A stretch of DNA of 64,000 nucleotides from Lysobacter capsici (GTDB taxonomy: Bacteria > Pseudomonadota > Gammaproteobacteria > Xanthomonadales > Xanthomonadaceae), in NCBI RefSeq assembly GCF_014779555.2, contig NZ_CP094357.1, forward strand, positions 1 to 64,000. Reading direction: 5' to 3'. The notes under the pieces are model-generated. The model did no database searches and was not told where the DNA came from. It saw only the letters and a list, made by a program, of their open reading frames with translations. The position numbers and the translations under genes are program-made. The number at the start of each line of letters is the position of its first letter. Position 1 is the first letter of the stretch. Shown piece by piece: positions 1 to 11,963 of the stretch.

Positions 1-1335
1 ATGGAAGCCTGGCCCCGCTGCCTCGAACGCCTCGAAGCCGAATTTCCGGTCGAAGACGTACACACCTGGTTGAAACCGCTGCAAGCCACCCAGCGCGATA
101 CCGTGACGGTGCTTTATGCGCCGAACGCGTTCGTAGTCGAGCATGTGCGCGAGCGCTACCTGGGCCGGATCCGCGAACTGCTGTCGTATTTCGCCGGCAG
201 CGAGGAAGTCAGCCTGGAAGTGGGTTCGCTGCCGCGCGTGGTCACCGCGCCCGCGCGCGAGGCCGACATCACCGTCGCCGCGCCGCGGCCGGTGGCGCCG
301 CCCGAACCCTTCCAGGGCAATCTCGACAATCACTACACCTTCGATAATTTCGTCGAAGGCCGCAGCAACCAGCTCGGCCGCGCCGCCGCGCTGCAGGCCG
401 CGCAGAAACCCGGCGAACGCGCGCACAACCCGCTGCTGCTGTACGGCGGCACGGGCCTGGGCAAGACCCATCTGATGTTCGCCGCCGGCAACGCCATGCG
501 CGAGGCCAATCCGGCCATGCGGGTGATGTACCTGCGTTCGGAGCAGTTCTTCAGCGCGATGATGAAGTCGCTGCAGGACAAGACCATGGATCAGTTCAAG
601 CGCCAGTTCCAACGCGTGGACGCGCTGCTGATCGACGACATTCAGTTCTTCGCCGGCAAGGACCGCACCCAGGAGGAGTTTTTCCACACCTTCAATGCGT
701 TGTTCGACGGCAAGCAGCAGATCATCCTGACCTGCGACCGTTACCCGCGCGAAGTCGAAGGCCTGGAGCCGCGGCTGAAATCGCGCCTGGCCTGGGGCCT
801 GTCGGTGGCGATCGAGCCGCCGGACTTCGAAACCCGCGCCCAGATCGTGATCTCCAAGGCCAAGGAACGCGGCGCCGCGATTCCCGAGGAAGTCGCCTTC
901 CTGCTGGCCAAGAAGATGCGTTCGAACGTGCGCGACCTGGAAGGCGCGCTCAACACCCTGACCGCGCGCGCCAACTTCACCGGCCGCGCGATCACCGTCG
1001 AGTTCGCCCAGGAAACCCTGCGCGACCTGCTGCGCGCGCAGCAGCACGCGATCGGCATCCCCAACATCCAAAAGACCGTGGCAGACTACTACGGCCTTCA
1101 GATCAAGGACTTGTTGTCGAAACGGCGTACGCGCTCGCTCGCCCGTCCTCGTCAGGTCGCCATGGCGCTGACCAAGGAACTGACCGAGCACTCGTTGCCG
1201 GAGATCGGCGATGCCTTCGCCGGCCGCGACCACACGACCGTGCTGCACGCCTGCCGCCAGATCCGCACCTTGATGGAAACCGACGGCAAGCTGCGGGAAG
1301 ACTGGGACAAGTTGATTCGCAAGCTCAGCGAGTGA
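1..1335 (+). CDS. dnaA: Chromosomal replication initiator DnaA
   Basis: DnaA binds 9-bp boxes at oriC, forms an ATP-dependent filament, opens the duplex and loads the helicase. The 444-aa product has all four expected parts: an N-terminal helicase-interaction domain (about 1-75), a short linker, an AAA+ domain with Walker [10 protein letters not shown] at 149-157 and Walker [11 protein letters not shown] near 208-217, and the C-terminal DNA-binding domain with the family signature [10 protein letters not shown] at 408-417. Length and domain order are normal. The window begins on its start codon, so promoter and ribosome site are not visible. dnaN lies downstream across an unusually long gap that carries the origin candidate. 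Odd feature: the last ~30 bases are repeated in degenerate tandem copies after the stop codon. Confidence 0.98.
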   Translation: MEAWPRCLERLEAEFPVEDVHTWLKPLQATQRDTVTVLYAPNAFVVEHVRERYLGRIRELLSYFAGSEEVSLEVGSLPRVVTAPAREADITVAAPRPVAPPEPFQGNLDNHYTFDNFVEGRSNQLGRAAALQAAQKPGERAHNPLLLYGGTGLGKTHLMFAAGNAMREANPAMRVMYLRSEQFFSAMMKSLQDKTMDQFKRQFQRVDALLIDDIQFFAGKDRTQEEFFHTFNALFDGKQQIILTCDRYPREVEGLEPRLKSRLAWGLSVAIEPPDFETRAQIVISKAKERGAAIPEEVAFLLAKKMRSNVRDLEGALNTLTARANFTGRAITVEFAQETLRDLLRAQQHAIGIPNIQKTVADYYGLQIKDLLSKRRTRSLARPRQVAMALTKELTEHSLPEIGDAFAGRDHTTVLHACRQIRTLMETDGKLREDWDKLIRKLSE

Positions 1336-1549
1336 GGCCGGTCGGGTTGAGGGCGTTGGGTGATTCGGAAAGAACGAAAGACGAGTTGATCCGCGAGCTC
1401 AGCGAGTGAAGCTGGCTGGGTTGAAAGTGTTGGGTGATTCGGAAAGAACGAAAGACAAGTTGATCCGCGAGCTCAGCGAGTCATGACGGCTGCATCGCTG
1501 CCAGTCAGTGATTCGGAAAGAACGGTGGATAAGTAAGCTCAGCGAGTGA
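1306..1549 (+). repeat. Degenerate 74-bp tandem duplication of the dnaA 3' end
   Basis: The last codons and stop of dnaA plus ~45 following bases are repeated. Full units start at 1306, 1380 and 1454 (exact 74-bp period), and a shortened fourth copy ends at 1549. The shared cores are CTCAGCGAG at 1324, 1398, 1472 and 1538, and TGATTCGGAAAGAACG at 1361, 1435 and 1509. The fourth copy has lost about 8 bp. A 74-bp period shifts frame, so the copies are not a longer DnaA tail. The fourth copy contains GGTGGATAA (1524-1532), one base from a reverse-strand DnaA box. Confidence 0.9.
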
Positions 1550-2212
1550 TCGGCTTCAGGCCAGAGCGCTGCTGTGGTTGTACAAGTAAGAATGTAAAAG
1601 CACGTCGATTCGATAGTCTGAGGCCGAAGCCTGCGTTCGCTGAGAACTGCGGCGTCGACCCGGAAACGAAACGACGGTGTTGCGGCATGTTGGAACGGTG
1701 GCTCGGACGCTGCGTTTGCGCTCACCCATCGGGATCGCAGGACAGCAGCGGTTGAGGTTCGTTCGCGATGTTGTTTGGTGGTACGCGGCGACCCGTGGTT
1801 CGCGATAAGACCGGATGCCCGTCATCCGTTGCCCATTCGCCGAACCGATCGCTGCGCCGCGGTTCGCCGATGTCGCTCGTTCGCCGCGGTGGTCCAGCGC
1901 GACGAGGGACAAGGTAATCCGTAAGCTGCGCTGGCGAAAGGCACAACTTGGGGGATCAAACTCGTACAAACTGTGGACAACTTTGAGGCCGCCGCGAGGC
2001 GCGCAATCTATCCACAGGTTGCACCCGCCCTACCAAGCCAGTTCTACCCGCTTTTGAAGTACCGAAAAAACCATATAGATCAAAGGTTTAAGGCAGTTCT
2101 CCAACGATTTTCGCTGCTCCACCGCCACTAAGCTTTTGATTTATACATCTCTTTAGTAATTGGGTTTGAGCCCACCGATGGGTTTGCGCCCACAGACGGC
2201 CAAGGGGTCCGC
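1550..2212. other. Probable oriC region between dnaA and dnaN
   Basis: This is a non-coding gap in the place where Xanthomonadaceae origins usually lie. It has DnaA-box-like sites at 1972-1980 and 2008-2016 and a relatively A/T-rich stretch (about 2055-2160) that could be the unwinding element; the rest of the window is strongly GC-rich. Just before dnaN there are two near-identical short hairpin motifs, TGGGTTTGAGCCCA (2161-2174) and a TGGGTTTGCGCCCA copy about 18 bp later. No convincing gene is present on either strand. The origin assignment rests on position and motifs only. Confidence 0.7.
1972..2016. promoter_or_regulatory. Pair of DnaA-box-like sites
   Basis: TGTGGACAA at 1972-1980 is a reverse-strand TTGTCCACA. 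CTATCCACA is at 2008-2016 on the forward strand. Each differs by one base from the DnaA box TTATCCACA. They face each other across 27 bp and lie about 50 bp before the A/T-rich stretch, an arrangement consistent with an origin. Confidence 0.6.
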
Positions 2213-3313
2213 ATGCGTTTCAGTCTGCAACGCGAAGTCTTTCTCAAGCCGTTGGCCCAAGTGGTCAATGTCGTCGAACGCCGGCAGACCTTGCCGGTCC
2301 TCGCCAATCTGCTCGTGCAGGTCAAGGACGGGCAGCTTTCGCTGACCGGTACCGACCTGGAAGTCGAAATGATTTCCCGCGTTGCGGTCGACGATGCGAA
2401 GGACGGCGAGACCACGATCCCGGCGCGCAAGCTGTTCGAGATCATTCGAGCCCTGCCCGACGGCAGCAAGGTGACCGTCAGCCAGGCCGCGGAAAAGATC
2501 ACGGTTCAGGCGGGGCGTTCGCGCTTCACCCTGGCCAGCCTGCCGGCCAACGACTTCCCGTCGATCGATGAAGTCGAAGCCACCGAGCGCGTGCGCGTGC
2601 CGGAAGCGGCGCTGAAGGAACTGATCGAACGCACCGCGTTCGCGATGGCCCAGCAGGACGTGCGCTATTACCTCAACGGCCTGTTGTTCGATCTGCGCGA
2701 AAACAGCCTGCGCTGCGTGGCCACCGACGGTCACCGTCTGGCGCTGTGCGAAGCGGCTTACGAGGGCGGTTCGCAGACCAAGCGCCAGATCATCGTGCCG
2801 CGAAAGGGCGTGCAGGAACTGCAGCGCCTGCTCGAAGGCGGCGATCGCGAGATCGAGATCGAGATGGGCCGCGGCCACATCCGGGTCAAGCGCGATGATG
2901 TCACCTTCACCAGCAAGCTGATCGACGGCCGTTTCCCGGATTACGAAGCGGTGATTCCGATCGGCGCCGACAAGGAAGTGCGGATCGAGCGCGAGGTGCT
3001 GCGTGCTTCGCTGCAGCGCGCAGCGATCCTGTCGAACGAGAAGTACCGCGGCGTGCGCATCGAGGTGACCCCGGGTCAGCTCAAGATCAGCGCGCACAAC
3101 CCGGAACAGGAAGAAGCGCAGGAAGAAGTCGAAGCCGACACCAAGGTCGACGACCTGGCGGTGGGCTTCAACGTGAACTACCTGCTCGACGCCCTGACCG
3201 CGTTGCGCGACGAGCATGTGGTGATCGCGCTGCGCGACGCCAACTCCTCGGCGCTGGTTCGCGAAGCCTCGAACGAGCGTTGCCGCCATGTGGTGATGCC
3301 GCTGCGGCTCTGA
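2213..3313 (+). CDS. dnaN: DNA polymerase III beta subunit (sliding clamp)
   Basis: The beta clamp is a ring-shaped dimer that tethers polymerase III and other client proteins, such as the Pol IV encoded later in this window, to DNA. The 366-aa product matches the family length and reads through three clamp-fold domains: it starts MRFSLQREVFLKPLAQVVNV and ends with the usual MPLRL tail. AGGGG about 6-10 bases before the ATG supports the start. The gene follows the origin candidate and is closed by a strong intrinsic terminator, so it is probably transcribed apart from recF. Confidence 0.98.
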   Translation: MRFSLQREVFLKPLAQVVNVVERRQTLPVLANLLVQVKDGQLSLTGTDLEVEMISRVAVDDAKDGETTIPARKLFEIIRALPDGSKVTVSQAAEKITVQAGRSRFTLASLPANDFPSIDEVEATERVRVPEAALKELIERTAFAMAQQDVRYYLNGLLFDLRENSLRCVATDGHRLALCEAAYEGGSQTKRQIIVPRKGVQELQRLLEGGDREIEIEMGRGHIRVKRDDVTFTSKLIDGRFPDYEAVIPIGADKEVRIEREVLRASLQRAAILSNEKYRGVRIEVTPGQLKISAHNPEQEEAQEEVEADTKVDDLAVGFNVNYLLDALTALRDEHVVIALRDANSSALVREASNERCRHVVMPLRL

Positions 3314-3343
3314 TCCACGGCATCGGACTGGGTTTCACGACCC

Positions 3344-3359
3344 GGTTCCACGTGGAACA
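3344..3359. promoter_or_regulatory. parS-type ParB binding site 1
   Basis: GGTTCCACGTGGAACA is a 16-bp near-palindrome matching the ParB site (TGTTCCACGTGGAACA type) at 15 of 16 positions. It lies between the dnaN stop and the dnaN terminator. Three more copies occur within the next 1.9 kb. Confidence 0.85.
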
Positions 3360-3361
3360 TC

Positions 3362-3394
3362 ACACGCCCGGCTTGTCCGGGCGTGTTTGTTTTT
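3362..3394 (+). terminator. Intrinsic terminator of dnaN
   Basis: A perfect 10-bp stem ACACGCCCGG/CCGGGCGTGT with a 5-base loop is followed by TTGTTTTT. It starts 49 bp after the dnaN stop. Confidence 0.9.
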
Positions 3395-3847
3395 CGGGAA
3401 CGGGTCGCGACAGCTTGTCTGCCGGCTACGCAGACCTTTGCCGGTCGCTGCGGCGACGACGGGACCAGTTTCTGCCGCCGATTGGTCTGTTTGCTGGGCT
3501 CGTGATCGGGCGAGTGTTCGCACGGGCCAGCGTTCTTGCATGGCGACGAACCTGGCCGAGAGAGCTTTTGGCTCTCGGGTCGGCCCCAGTCGGCCTTCCG
3601 CGGTTTGCGAATAACGACTCGGTCGGCGGAGCTTTCGCCCGACCGCCCGACGTAGCAACGCATCAGTCGGCTCCAATACACCGGATTGGCCGGTATCGGC
3701 GTCGCCTAGCGCCTTGGCGACCCCGGACACGGCTTTTCTGCGATGATCCTGCTCCGCTCCCGCCCCCGAAATTCCGCCGAATCGTGGTTTTCGGGGTGTC
3801 TGGCGCGGTCCGCGCCCTTCCCCGAGCCCTTCTGCGATGATCCCGCG
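3395..3847. other. Non-coding gap between dnaN and recF
   Basis: About 450 bp with open frames on both strands, but none has plausible start context or a recognisable product, and codon usage is poor. It presumably holds the recF promoter; no clear -35/-10 pair is visible. Confidence 0.5.
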
Positions 3848-4933
3848 ATGCATGTAACCCGCCTGGACCTGCGCGGATTCCGGCGTTTCGCCGACGTCAG
3901 CCTGTCGCCGCAGCCCGGGATCAACCTGATCACCGGCGAAAACGGCGCGGGCAAGACCAGCCTGCTCGAAGCCCTGCACCTGATGGCTTACGGACGCAGT
4001 TTCCGTGGGCGGGTCCGCGACGGGTTGATCCGCGCGGGCGATCCGGCGCTGGAGGTTTTCGTCGAATGGCAGGAACTGCGCCGCGACCAGAAGCGCAAAG
4101 CTGGGATGCGGCATTCGGGCCAGGATTGGACCGGGCGGTTGGATGGATCGGCGGTCTCCCAGCTTGGCGAACTGTGCGCCGCCCTGGCGGTGGTCAGTTT
4201 CGAGCCCGGCAGCCATGCCCTGATCACCGGCGCGGCGGAAATTCGCCGCCGTTACCTGGATTGGGGTTTGTTCCACGTGGAACCGGACTTCACTCCGCTG
4301 TGGCGGCGTTATACCCGGGCGTTGAAACAGCGCAACGCCCTGCTCAAGGCGCGGGCTCGCGACGGCCAGATCGATGCCTGGGATCATGAGCTGGCCGAGG
4401 CCGGCGAGCCGCTGACCCGGCGCCGTCAGCAATATCTGGATCAGTTGCAGCCCAGATTCGCCGCGTTGGCGACGGATCTGGCGCCCGCGCTGGGCGAAGT
4501 GCGCCTGGATTACCTGCCCGGCTGGCGCCGCGAGGAGTTTCCGCTGGCCGATGCCCTGCTGCTGGCCCGGGATCGCGATCAGTTGGCCGGTTACACCTCG
4601 GTCGGCCCGCACCGGGCCGATTGGCGGATCGGATTCGGCGGTTTGCCGGGTCGCGAGGCTTTGTCGCGCGGCCAGGCCAAGTTGACCGCGTTGTCGGCCT
4701 TGTTGGCCCAGGCCGAGCATCACGCGGCGGTGTTGGGCGAGTGGCCGGTGGTGGCGCTGGACGATCTGGCCTCGGAGCTGGATCGCAATCACCAGCGGCG
4801 GGTGTTGGAGCGGTTGTTGGCGTCGCAGGCGCAGGTGTTCATCACCGGGACCGACGATCCGCCGGCGTTGGCGGGAATGCAGGTTGAACTGGCTAGGTTC
4901 CACGTGGAACACGGGGAGTTGGTGGATCGGTAA
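3848..4933 (+). CDS. recF: DNA replication and repair protein RecF
   Basis: RecF is an SMC-like ATPase that, with RecO and RecR, loads RecA at single-strand gaps. The start at 3848 gives 361 aa beginning MHVTRLDLRGFRRF, the normal RecF N-terminus; the frame is open 105 bp further upstream but those residues are atypical. Walker A GENGAGKTS is at 30-38, and the C-terminal ABC signature (LSRGQAKLTALSALLAQA) and Walker B (VVALDDLASELD) are intact. Two parS-type sites lie inside the coding sequence, and each forces the peptide F-H-V-E (about residues 142-145 and 351-354). No strong ribosome site is visible. Confidence 0.96.
   Translation: MHVTRLDLRGFRRFADVSLSPQPGINLITGENGAGKTSLLEALHLMAYGRSFRGRVRDGLIRAGDPALEVFVEWQELRRDQKRKAGMRHSGQDWTGRLDGSAVSQLGELCAALAVVSFEPGSHALITGAAEIRRRYLDWGLFHVEPDFTPLWRRYTRALKQRNALLKARARDGQIDAWDHELAEAGEPLTRRRQQYLDQLQPRFAALATDLAPALGEVRLDYLPGWRREEFPLADALLLARDRDQLAGYTSVGPHRADWRIGFGGLPGREALSRGQAKLTALSALLAQAEHHAAVLGEWPVVALDDLASELDRNHQRRVLERLLASQAQVFITGTDDPPALAGMQVELARFHVEHGELVDR
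4269..4284. promoter_or_regulatory. parS-type ParB binding site 2 (inside recF)
   Basis: TGTTCCACGTGGAACC is a 15/16 match to the ParB palindrome, embedded in recF where it encodes L-F-H-V-E-P. Confidence 0.85.
4896..4911. promoter_or_regulatory. parS-type ParB binding site 3 (3' end of recF)
   Basis: GGTTCCACGTGGAACA lies eight codons before the recF stop. It is identical to site 1 and encodes R-F-H-V-E-H. Confidence 0.85.
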
Positions 4934-5161
4934 GCGTGGGAGTTCCACGAGCGGTTTCACGAGCGGCGGTCGGGAATGGGTTCTTGCCTCGCTTCCCGCA
5001 GGATTCGCGAGTCGAAGCCTTGCGTCTGTTCCACGTTATCTAGTGGTGCTTCCTAAAGCCGCATGGGTAGCGCCGGTAGGGACGTGAGGTGGCGTGGTTC
5101 TCCCGCTTGCAGCCGGTGGCTTCATTGGCGGGCATAGCCAGCCTGCGAAGTCGCTTGATTG

Positions 5162-5191
5162 GCGCGGTCGCGGCTCGCGCCGCTCCTACAG
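5162..5191 (-). repeat. Single arm of the CTGTAGGAGCGGCG repeat family
   Basis: The forward strand reads GCGCGGTCGCGGCTCGCGCC followed by GCTCCTACAG. The same ~30-bp arm recurs at 14402-14431, in the 30-kb array, at about 34076-34145 and as a perfect inverted pair at 53770-53856. Here only one arm is present. Confidence 0.75.
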
Positions 5192-5201
5192 AAGGCTGTC
5201 G

Positions 5202-5217
5202 TGTTCCACGTGGAACA
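5202..5217. promoter_or_regulatory. parS-type ParB binding site 4 (perfect)
   Basis: TGTTCCACGTGGAACA is a perfect 16-bp palindrome, extended to 18 bp by flanking G/C (5201-5218). It lies 233 bp before gyrB. This is the best match of the four sites. Confidence 0.9.
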
Positions 5218-5237
5218 CGGGCGGGCGACGGGTTTAA

Positions 5238-8778
<3,541 letters not shown>

Positions 8779-8891
8779 GTCACAGGCGCGAAGCGGTTTC
8801 GCGGCGGCCGGTTCGCCGGGCGAAAACCGGAATTGACGAAGTGTTAATCCACGCGGCGCTACAAGGTCTGATTGCTACGGGGAAAGCTCGC

Positions 8892-9695
8892 ATGAAACGT
8901 ATCCTGCTCGGGGTGTCGATCGCGCTGATCGCGACCGCCTGCGCCACCACCATCTCGCCGACCGGGCGAACCCAGCACGTCGGCGCGGTCTCGCAGGCCC
9001 AGCTCGACCAGATGGGCGCGCAAGCGTTCGCGGATGCCAAAAGCAAGCAGAAACTCAGCACCGACGCGCGCAAGAACGCCTACGTGCGCTGCGTGGTCAG
9101 CTCGATCACCCAGCAGCTGCCGCCGAACTGGCAGGCGAACTGGGACGTGGCCGTGTTCGTCGACGAATCGCCCAACGCCTTCGCCCTGCCGGGCGGAAAA
9201 GTCGGCGTGAATACCGGCATTTTCACCGTCGCCAAGAACCAGGATCAGCTCGCGGCGGTGATCGCCCACGAGATCGGCCACGTCGTCTCGCGCCATCACG
9301 ACGAGCGCATCACCCGGCAGATGGGCGCGCAGACCGGCCTCAACATCGTCGGCAGCCTGCTCGGCGCGCGTTACGGCGAAGGCGCGGCCAGCGCGACCGG
9401 GCAACTGGGCGGCGCCGCGCTGCAGACCGCGTTCCTGCTGCCCGGATCGCGCACCCAGGAAAGCGAGGCCGACGTGGTCGGCCAGCGGCTCATGGCGCAG
9501 GCCGGTTACGACCCGCGACAGGCCGTGAATCTGTGGCAGAACATGATCGCGGCCAGCAGCTCGCGCCCGCCGCAATGGCTGTCCACCCACCCCGACCCGC
9601 AATCGCGCATCCAGGAACTCAATGCCCGCGCCGGCGCCCTGATCCCGGTTTACGAACAAGCCCGCGCGGCCGGCCGTACGCCGAAGTGTGGATGA
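8892..9695 (+). CDS. M48 family zinc metalloprotease lipoprotein
   Basis: This is a periplasmic, probably lipid-anchored quality-control protease of the LoiP/YcaL type. From ATG 8892 (267 aa) the N-terminus MKRILLGVSIALIATACATT is a lipoprotein signal with Cys17. The zinc site HEIGH is at 126-130 and the third-ligand motif ESEAD at 190-194. Length is normal for single-domain M48B proteins. Upstream residues in the same open frame are Arg-rich and not part of the protein. The gene follows the CPBP protease in the same direction after 113 bp and may share its transcript. Confidence 0.93.
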   Translation: MKRILLGVSIALIATACATTISPTGRTQHVGAVSQAQLDQMGAQAFADAKSKQKLSTDARKNAYVRCVVSSITQQLPPNWQANWDVAVFVDESPNAFALPGGKVGVNTGIFTVAKNQDQLAAVIAHEIGHVVSRHHDERITRQMGAQTGLNIVGSLLGARYGEGAASATGQLGGAALQTAFLLPGSRTQESEADVVGQRLMAQAGYDPRQAVNLWQNMIAASSSRPPQWLSTHPDPQSRIQELNARAGALIPVYEQARAAGRTPKCG

Positions 9696-9832
9696 AAGCG
9701 AATTACTGAACAGTGGTTCAGACCCGTATCGCGTCGACCCGAGTTTCTGTTAGGTTGGCGGCCCCTTGGCCTTGCGCCGTTCCGCCGCAAGGCCCCCGGT
9801 CCGCGGCCGCTGAGTCTCTTAGAGGTGAGTCC

Positions 9833-11056
9833 ATGAACAAGCAACCCACCCGCAACAGCACCCTGCTCGCCGCCGCTATCGGCGCGGTGCTGGTGTTCGG
9901 TGCCGTGTCCCAGGCCACCGCCCAGACCGCCTCGGAGCGTTCGGCCCAGCGCCGCGCGGCACGCGAAAGCAACAAGACCGCCGGCGCGCCGGCCAAGGTC
10001 GAGAACCAGTACCCGAACGCGACCCGCACCGCGCCGGACGCCAAGGCCTCGTCCAAGGGCGGCGCCAAGCTGCAGAAGATGATGGACGCGTTCGACAAGG
10101 AGAAAGCCGCCGATGCGCGCGCCCAGGCCGACGCGATCATCGCCGACACCTCGCTCAACGCCTACGAGCGTTCCTTCGCCGCCCAGATCGGTTTCCAGGT
10201 CGCCTACGACGCCGACGACAACAAGGCCGCGATGGAGTACCTGAAGAAGGCGATCGAGATCAACGGTCTCGACAACAACAGCCACTTCGACCGCATGTTC
10301 GTGCTGGCCCAGTTGCAGCTGCAGGAAGAGCAGTACGCCGAGTCGCTGGTCACCATCGACCGCTTCCTCAACGAATCCAAGAGCACCAAGCCCGAGCACC
10401 TGATCATCAAGGGCAACGTGCTGTACCGCCTGGAGCGCTACCCGGAAGCCGCCACGGTGATCAAGCAGGCGATCGACGCCTCGCCCGAGCCGAAGCCCGA
10501 GTGGCAGAACCTGCTGATGGCCACCTACGTGGAAGGCAACCAGGGCGCCGAAGCGGCCAAGGTCGCCGAGCAGATCGCGGCCAAGAACCCGAACGACAAG
10601 CGCGCGCAGATGAACGTCGCCGCGGTCTATTCGCAGGCCGACATGCTCGACAAGGCCGCCGCCGTGCTCGAGAAGATGCGCGCCGCCGGCCAGTTCACCG
10701 AAGACAAGGATTACCGTCAGCTCTACTCCACCTACCTCAATCTGGAAGGCAAGGAGAAGCAGGCGGCCAGCGTGATCACCGAGGGCCTGGAAAAGGGCAT
10801 CCTCAAGCCGGATTACCAGGCTTACGTCGCGCTGGCGCAGTCGTACTACTTCTCCGAACAAGCGGGCAAGTCGATCGACGCGTACAAGAAAGCAGCCCCG
10901 CTCGCACCCGACGGTGAGACGTATCTGAATCTCGCTCGCGTGCTGTGGTCGGAGGACCGCATTCCAGAGGCTAAGGAAGCCGCCAAGCAGGCGATCGCCA
11001 AGGGCGTTAAAAAGCCCGACGACGCCAAGAAGATTCTCGCGCTGAAAGGCAAGTAA
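9833..11056 (+). CDS. Secreted TPR-repeat protein
   Basis: A 407-aa periplasmic protein: a signal peptide (MNKQPTRNSTLLAAAIGAVL, cut near ...SQATAQ), a short basic/low-complexity stretch, then alpha-helical tetratricopeptide repeats through the C-terminus (for example NKAAMEYLKKAIEINGLDN and SYYFSEQAGKSIDAYKKAAP). AGAGGTGA before the ATG at 9833 supports the start. TPRs bind other proteins; no catalytic motif is seen. It lies directly before the tonB cluster in the same direction, as in related genomes, which suggests a link to envelope energisation, but the partner is unknown. Confidence 0.88.
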   Translation: MNKQPTRNSTLLAAAIGAVLVFGAVSQATAQTASERSAQRRAARESNKTAGAPAKVENQYPNATRTAPDAKASSKGGAKLQKMMDAFDKEKAADARAQADAIIADTSLNAYERSFAAQIGFQVAYDADDNKAAMEYLKKAIEINGLDNNSHFDRMFVLAQLQLQEEQYAESLVTIDRFLNESKSTKPEHLIIKGNVLYRLERYPEAATVIKQAIDASPEPKPEWQNLLMATYVEGNQGAEAAKVAEQIAAKNPNDKRAQMNVAAVYSQADMLDKAAAVLEKMRAAGQFTEDKDYRQLYSTYLNLEGKEKQAASVITEGLEKGILKPDYQAYVALAQSYYFSEQAGKSIDAYKKAAPLAPDGETYLNLARVLWSEDRIPEAKEAAKQAIAKGVKKPDDAKKILALKGK

Positions 11057-11082
11057 TTTCGGCAAAGAGAGCCTGACCGCGC

Positions 11083-11113
11083 TTGGAACCTGTGACGCGG
11101 TTTGGTATATGCT
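11083..11113 (+). promoter_or_regulatory. Candidate promoter of the tonB cluster
   Basis: TTGGAA (11083-11088) and TATATG (11106-11111) are spaced by 17 bp, 90 bp before the likely tonB start, in a 146-bp gap after the TPR gene. The A/T-rich TTTGGTATATGCTA stands out against the GC background. This is inferred from the motif only. Confidence 0.4.
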
Positions 11114-11202
11114 AGGAGGTTCGCGCGACTGGAAACGGTTGCACGAACCGAACGATGGCCCGAGGCGCCCCGGCGTCCGGAAACACCTCCCGAGCTGACG
11201 GC

Positions 11203-11880
11203 ATGACGCAAGACCTCGAACTCCAAGTTAGGAATGATGACGACCGCGAAGGTTTGAACTGGGCACGTATTGCCGGTATCACCTGTGCGATCGCCGTGCA
11301 TGCCGCGGCGCTCCTGCTGTTGCTGGCCCCGATGACGCCGCCCGCACAGCAGCAGGAAGAAGAGCAGGTGACGATGGTCAACATCATCAAGCCGCCGCCG
11401 CCGCCCCCGCCGCCGCCGCCGCCGCCGCCGGACCCGCCGAAGCCGATCACGACGCCGCCGAAGGAACTGTCGCCGCCGCGACCGACTCCGACGCCGCCGC
11501 CGCCGGATCAGCCGCCGGTCGAGAATCTGGACCCCAGTCCGATCGATCCGCCCGCGCCGCCGCCGGCTCCGCCCGCGCCGCCGGCCGCCGCCAGCGATAT
11601 CAATTCGGGCGTCGATCCGTCTTCGCGCCGCCTGAACCCGCCTAAGTACCCGCCGACCGAAGCCCGCCAGGGCGTGGGCGGCACGGTGGTCCTGGTGATC
11701 AGCATCGATGCCCAGGGCAACGTGCTGGACGTGCAGGTCGAGAAATCCAGTCGCAACCGCAACCTGGACCGCGCGGCCATGGATGCCGCACGCAAGTGGC
11801 GCTTCAACCCGGAAGTGCGCAACGGTCAGCCGATCGCCAGCCGCGTCCGAGTGCCCGTCGATTTCGTCCCGCCGAACTGA
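11203..11880 (+). CDS. tonB: Energy transducer TonB
   Basis: TonB spans the periplasm and passes proton-motive energy from ExbBD to outer-membrane receptors. From ATG 11203 the product is 225 aa: a short cytoplasmic start, one membrane anchor (about 27-43), a Pro-rich periplasmic rod including 13 consecutive prolines, and a C-terminal TonB domain (SRRLNPPKYPPTEARQGVGG to RVRVPVDFV). An in-frame ATG at 11155 would add 16 residues; the downstream start is preferred because these extra residues look unlike a TonB N-terminus. exbB follows after 83 bp. The Pro repeat is a likely length-variable tract. Confidence 0.95.
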   Translation: MTQDLELQVRNDDDREGLNWARIAGITCAIAVHAAALLLLLAPMTPPAQQQEEEQVTMVNIIKPPPPPPPPPPPPPDPPKPITTPPKELSPPRPTPTPPPPDQPPVENLDPSPIDPPAPPPAPPAPPAAASDINSGVDPSSRRLNPPKYPPTEARQGVGGTVVLVISIDAQGNVLDVQVEKSSRNRNLDRAAMDAARKWRFNPEVRNGQPIASRVRVPVDFVPPN

Positions 11881-11963
11881 TCGGGTTCCACGGACAGTTG
11901 TAAGTCGCATTAAGTAATACGTACTACCTTCTTTCCTTTCCACGACATTCAAAGGTAAGCGTC

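Noticed and set aside
3280-3840. 186-aa frame between dnaN and recF
   Set aside because: Overlaps dnaN, the terminator and a parS site; composition is not coding-like.
4941-5040. Additional parS sites
   Set aside because: GTTCCACGAG and TGTTCCACGT match only half of the palindrome.
10846-11952. Minus-strand frame opposite tonB rich in Arg and Gly
   Set aside because: It is the complement of the TonB proline codons; low-complexity and without a start context.
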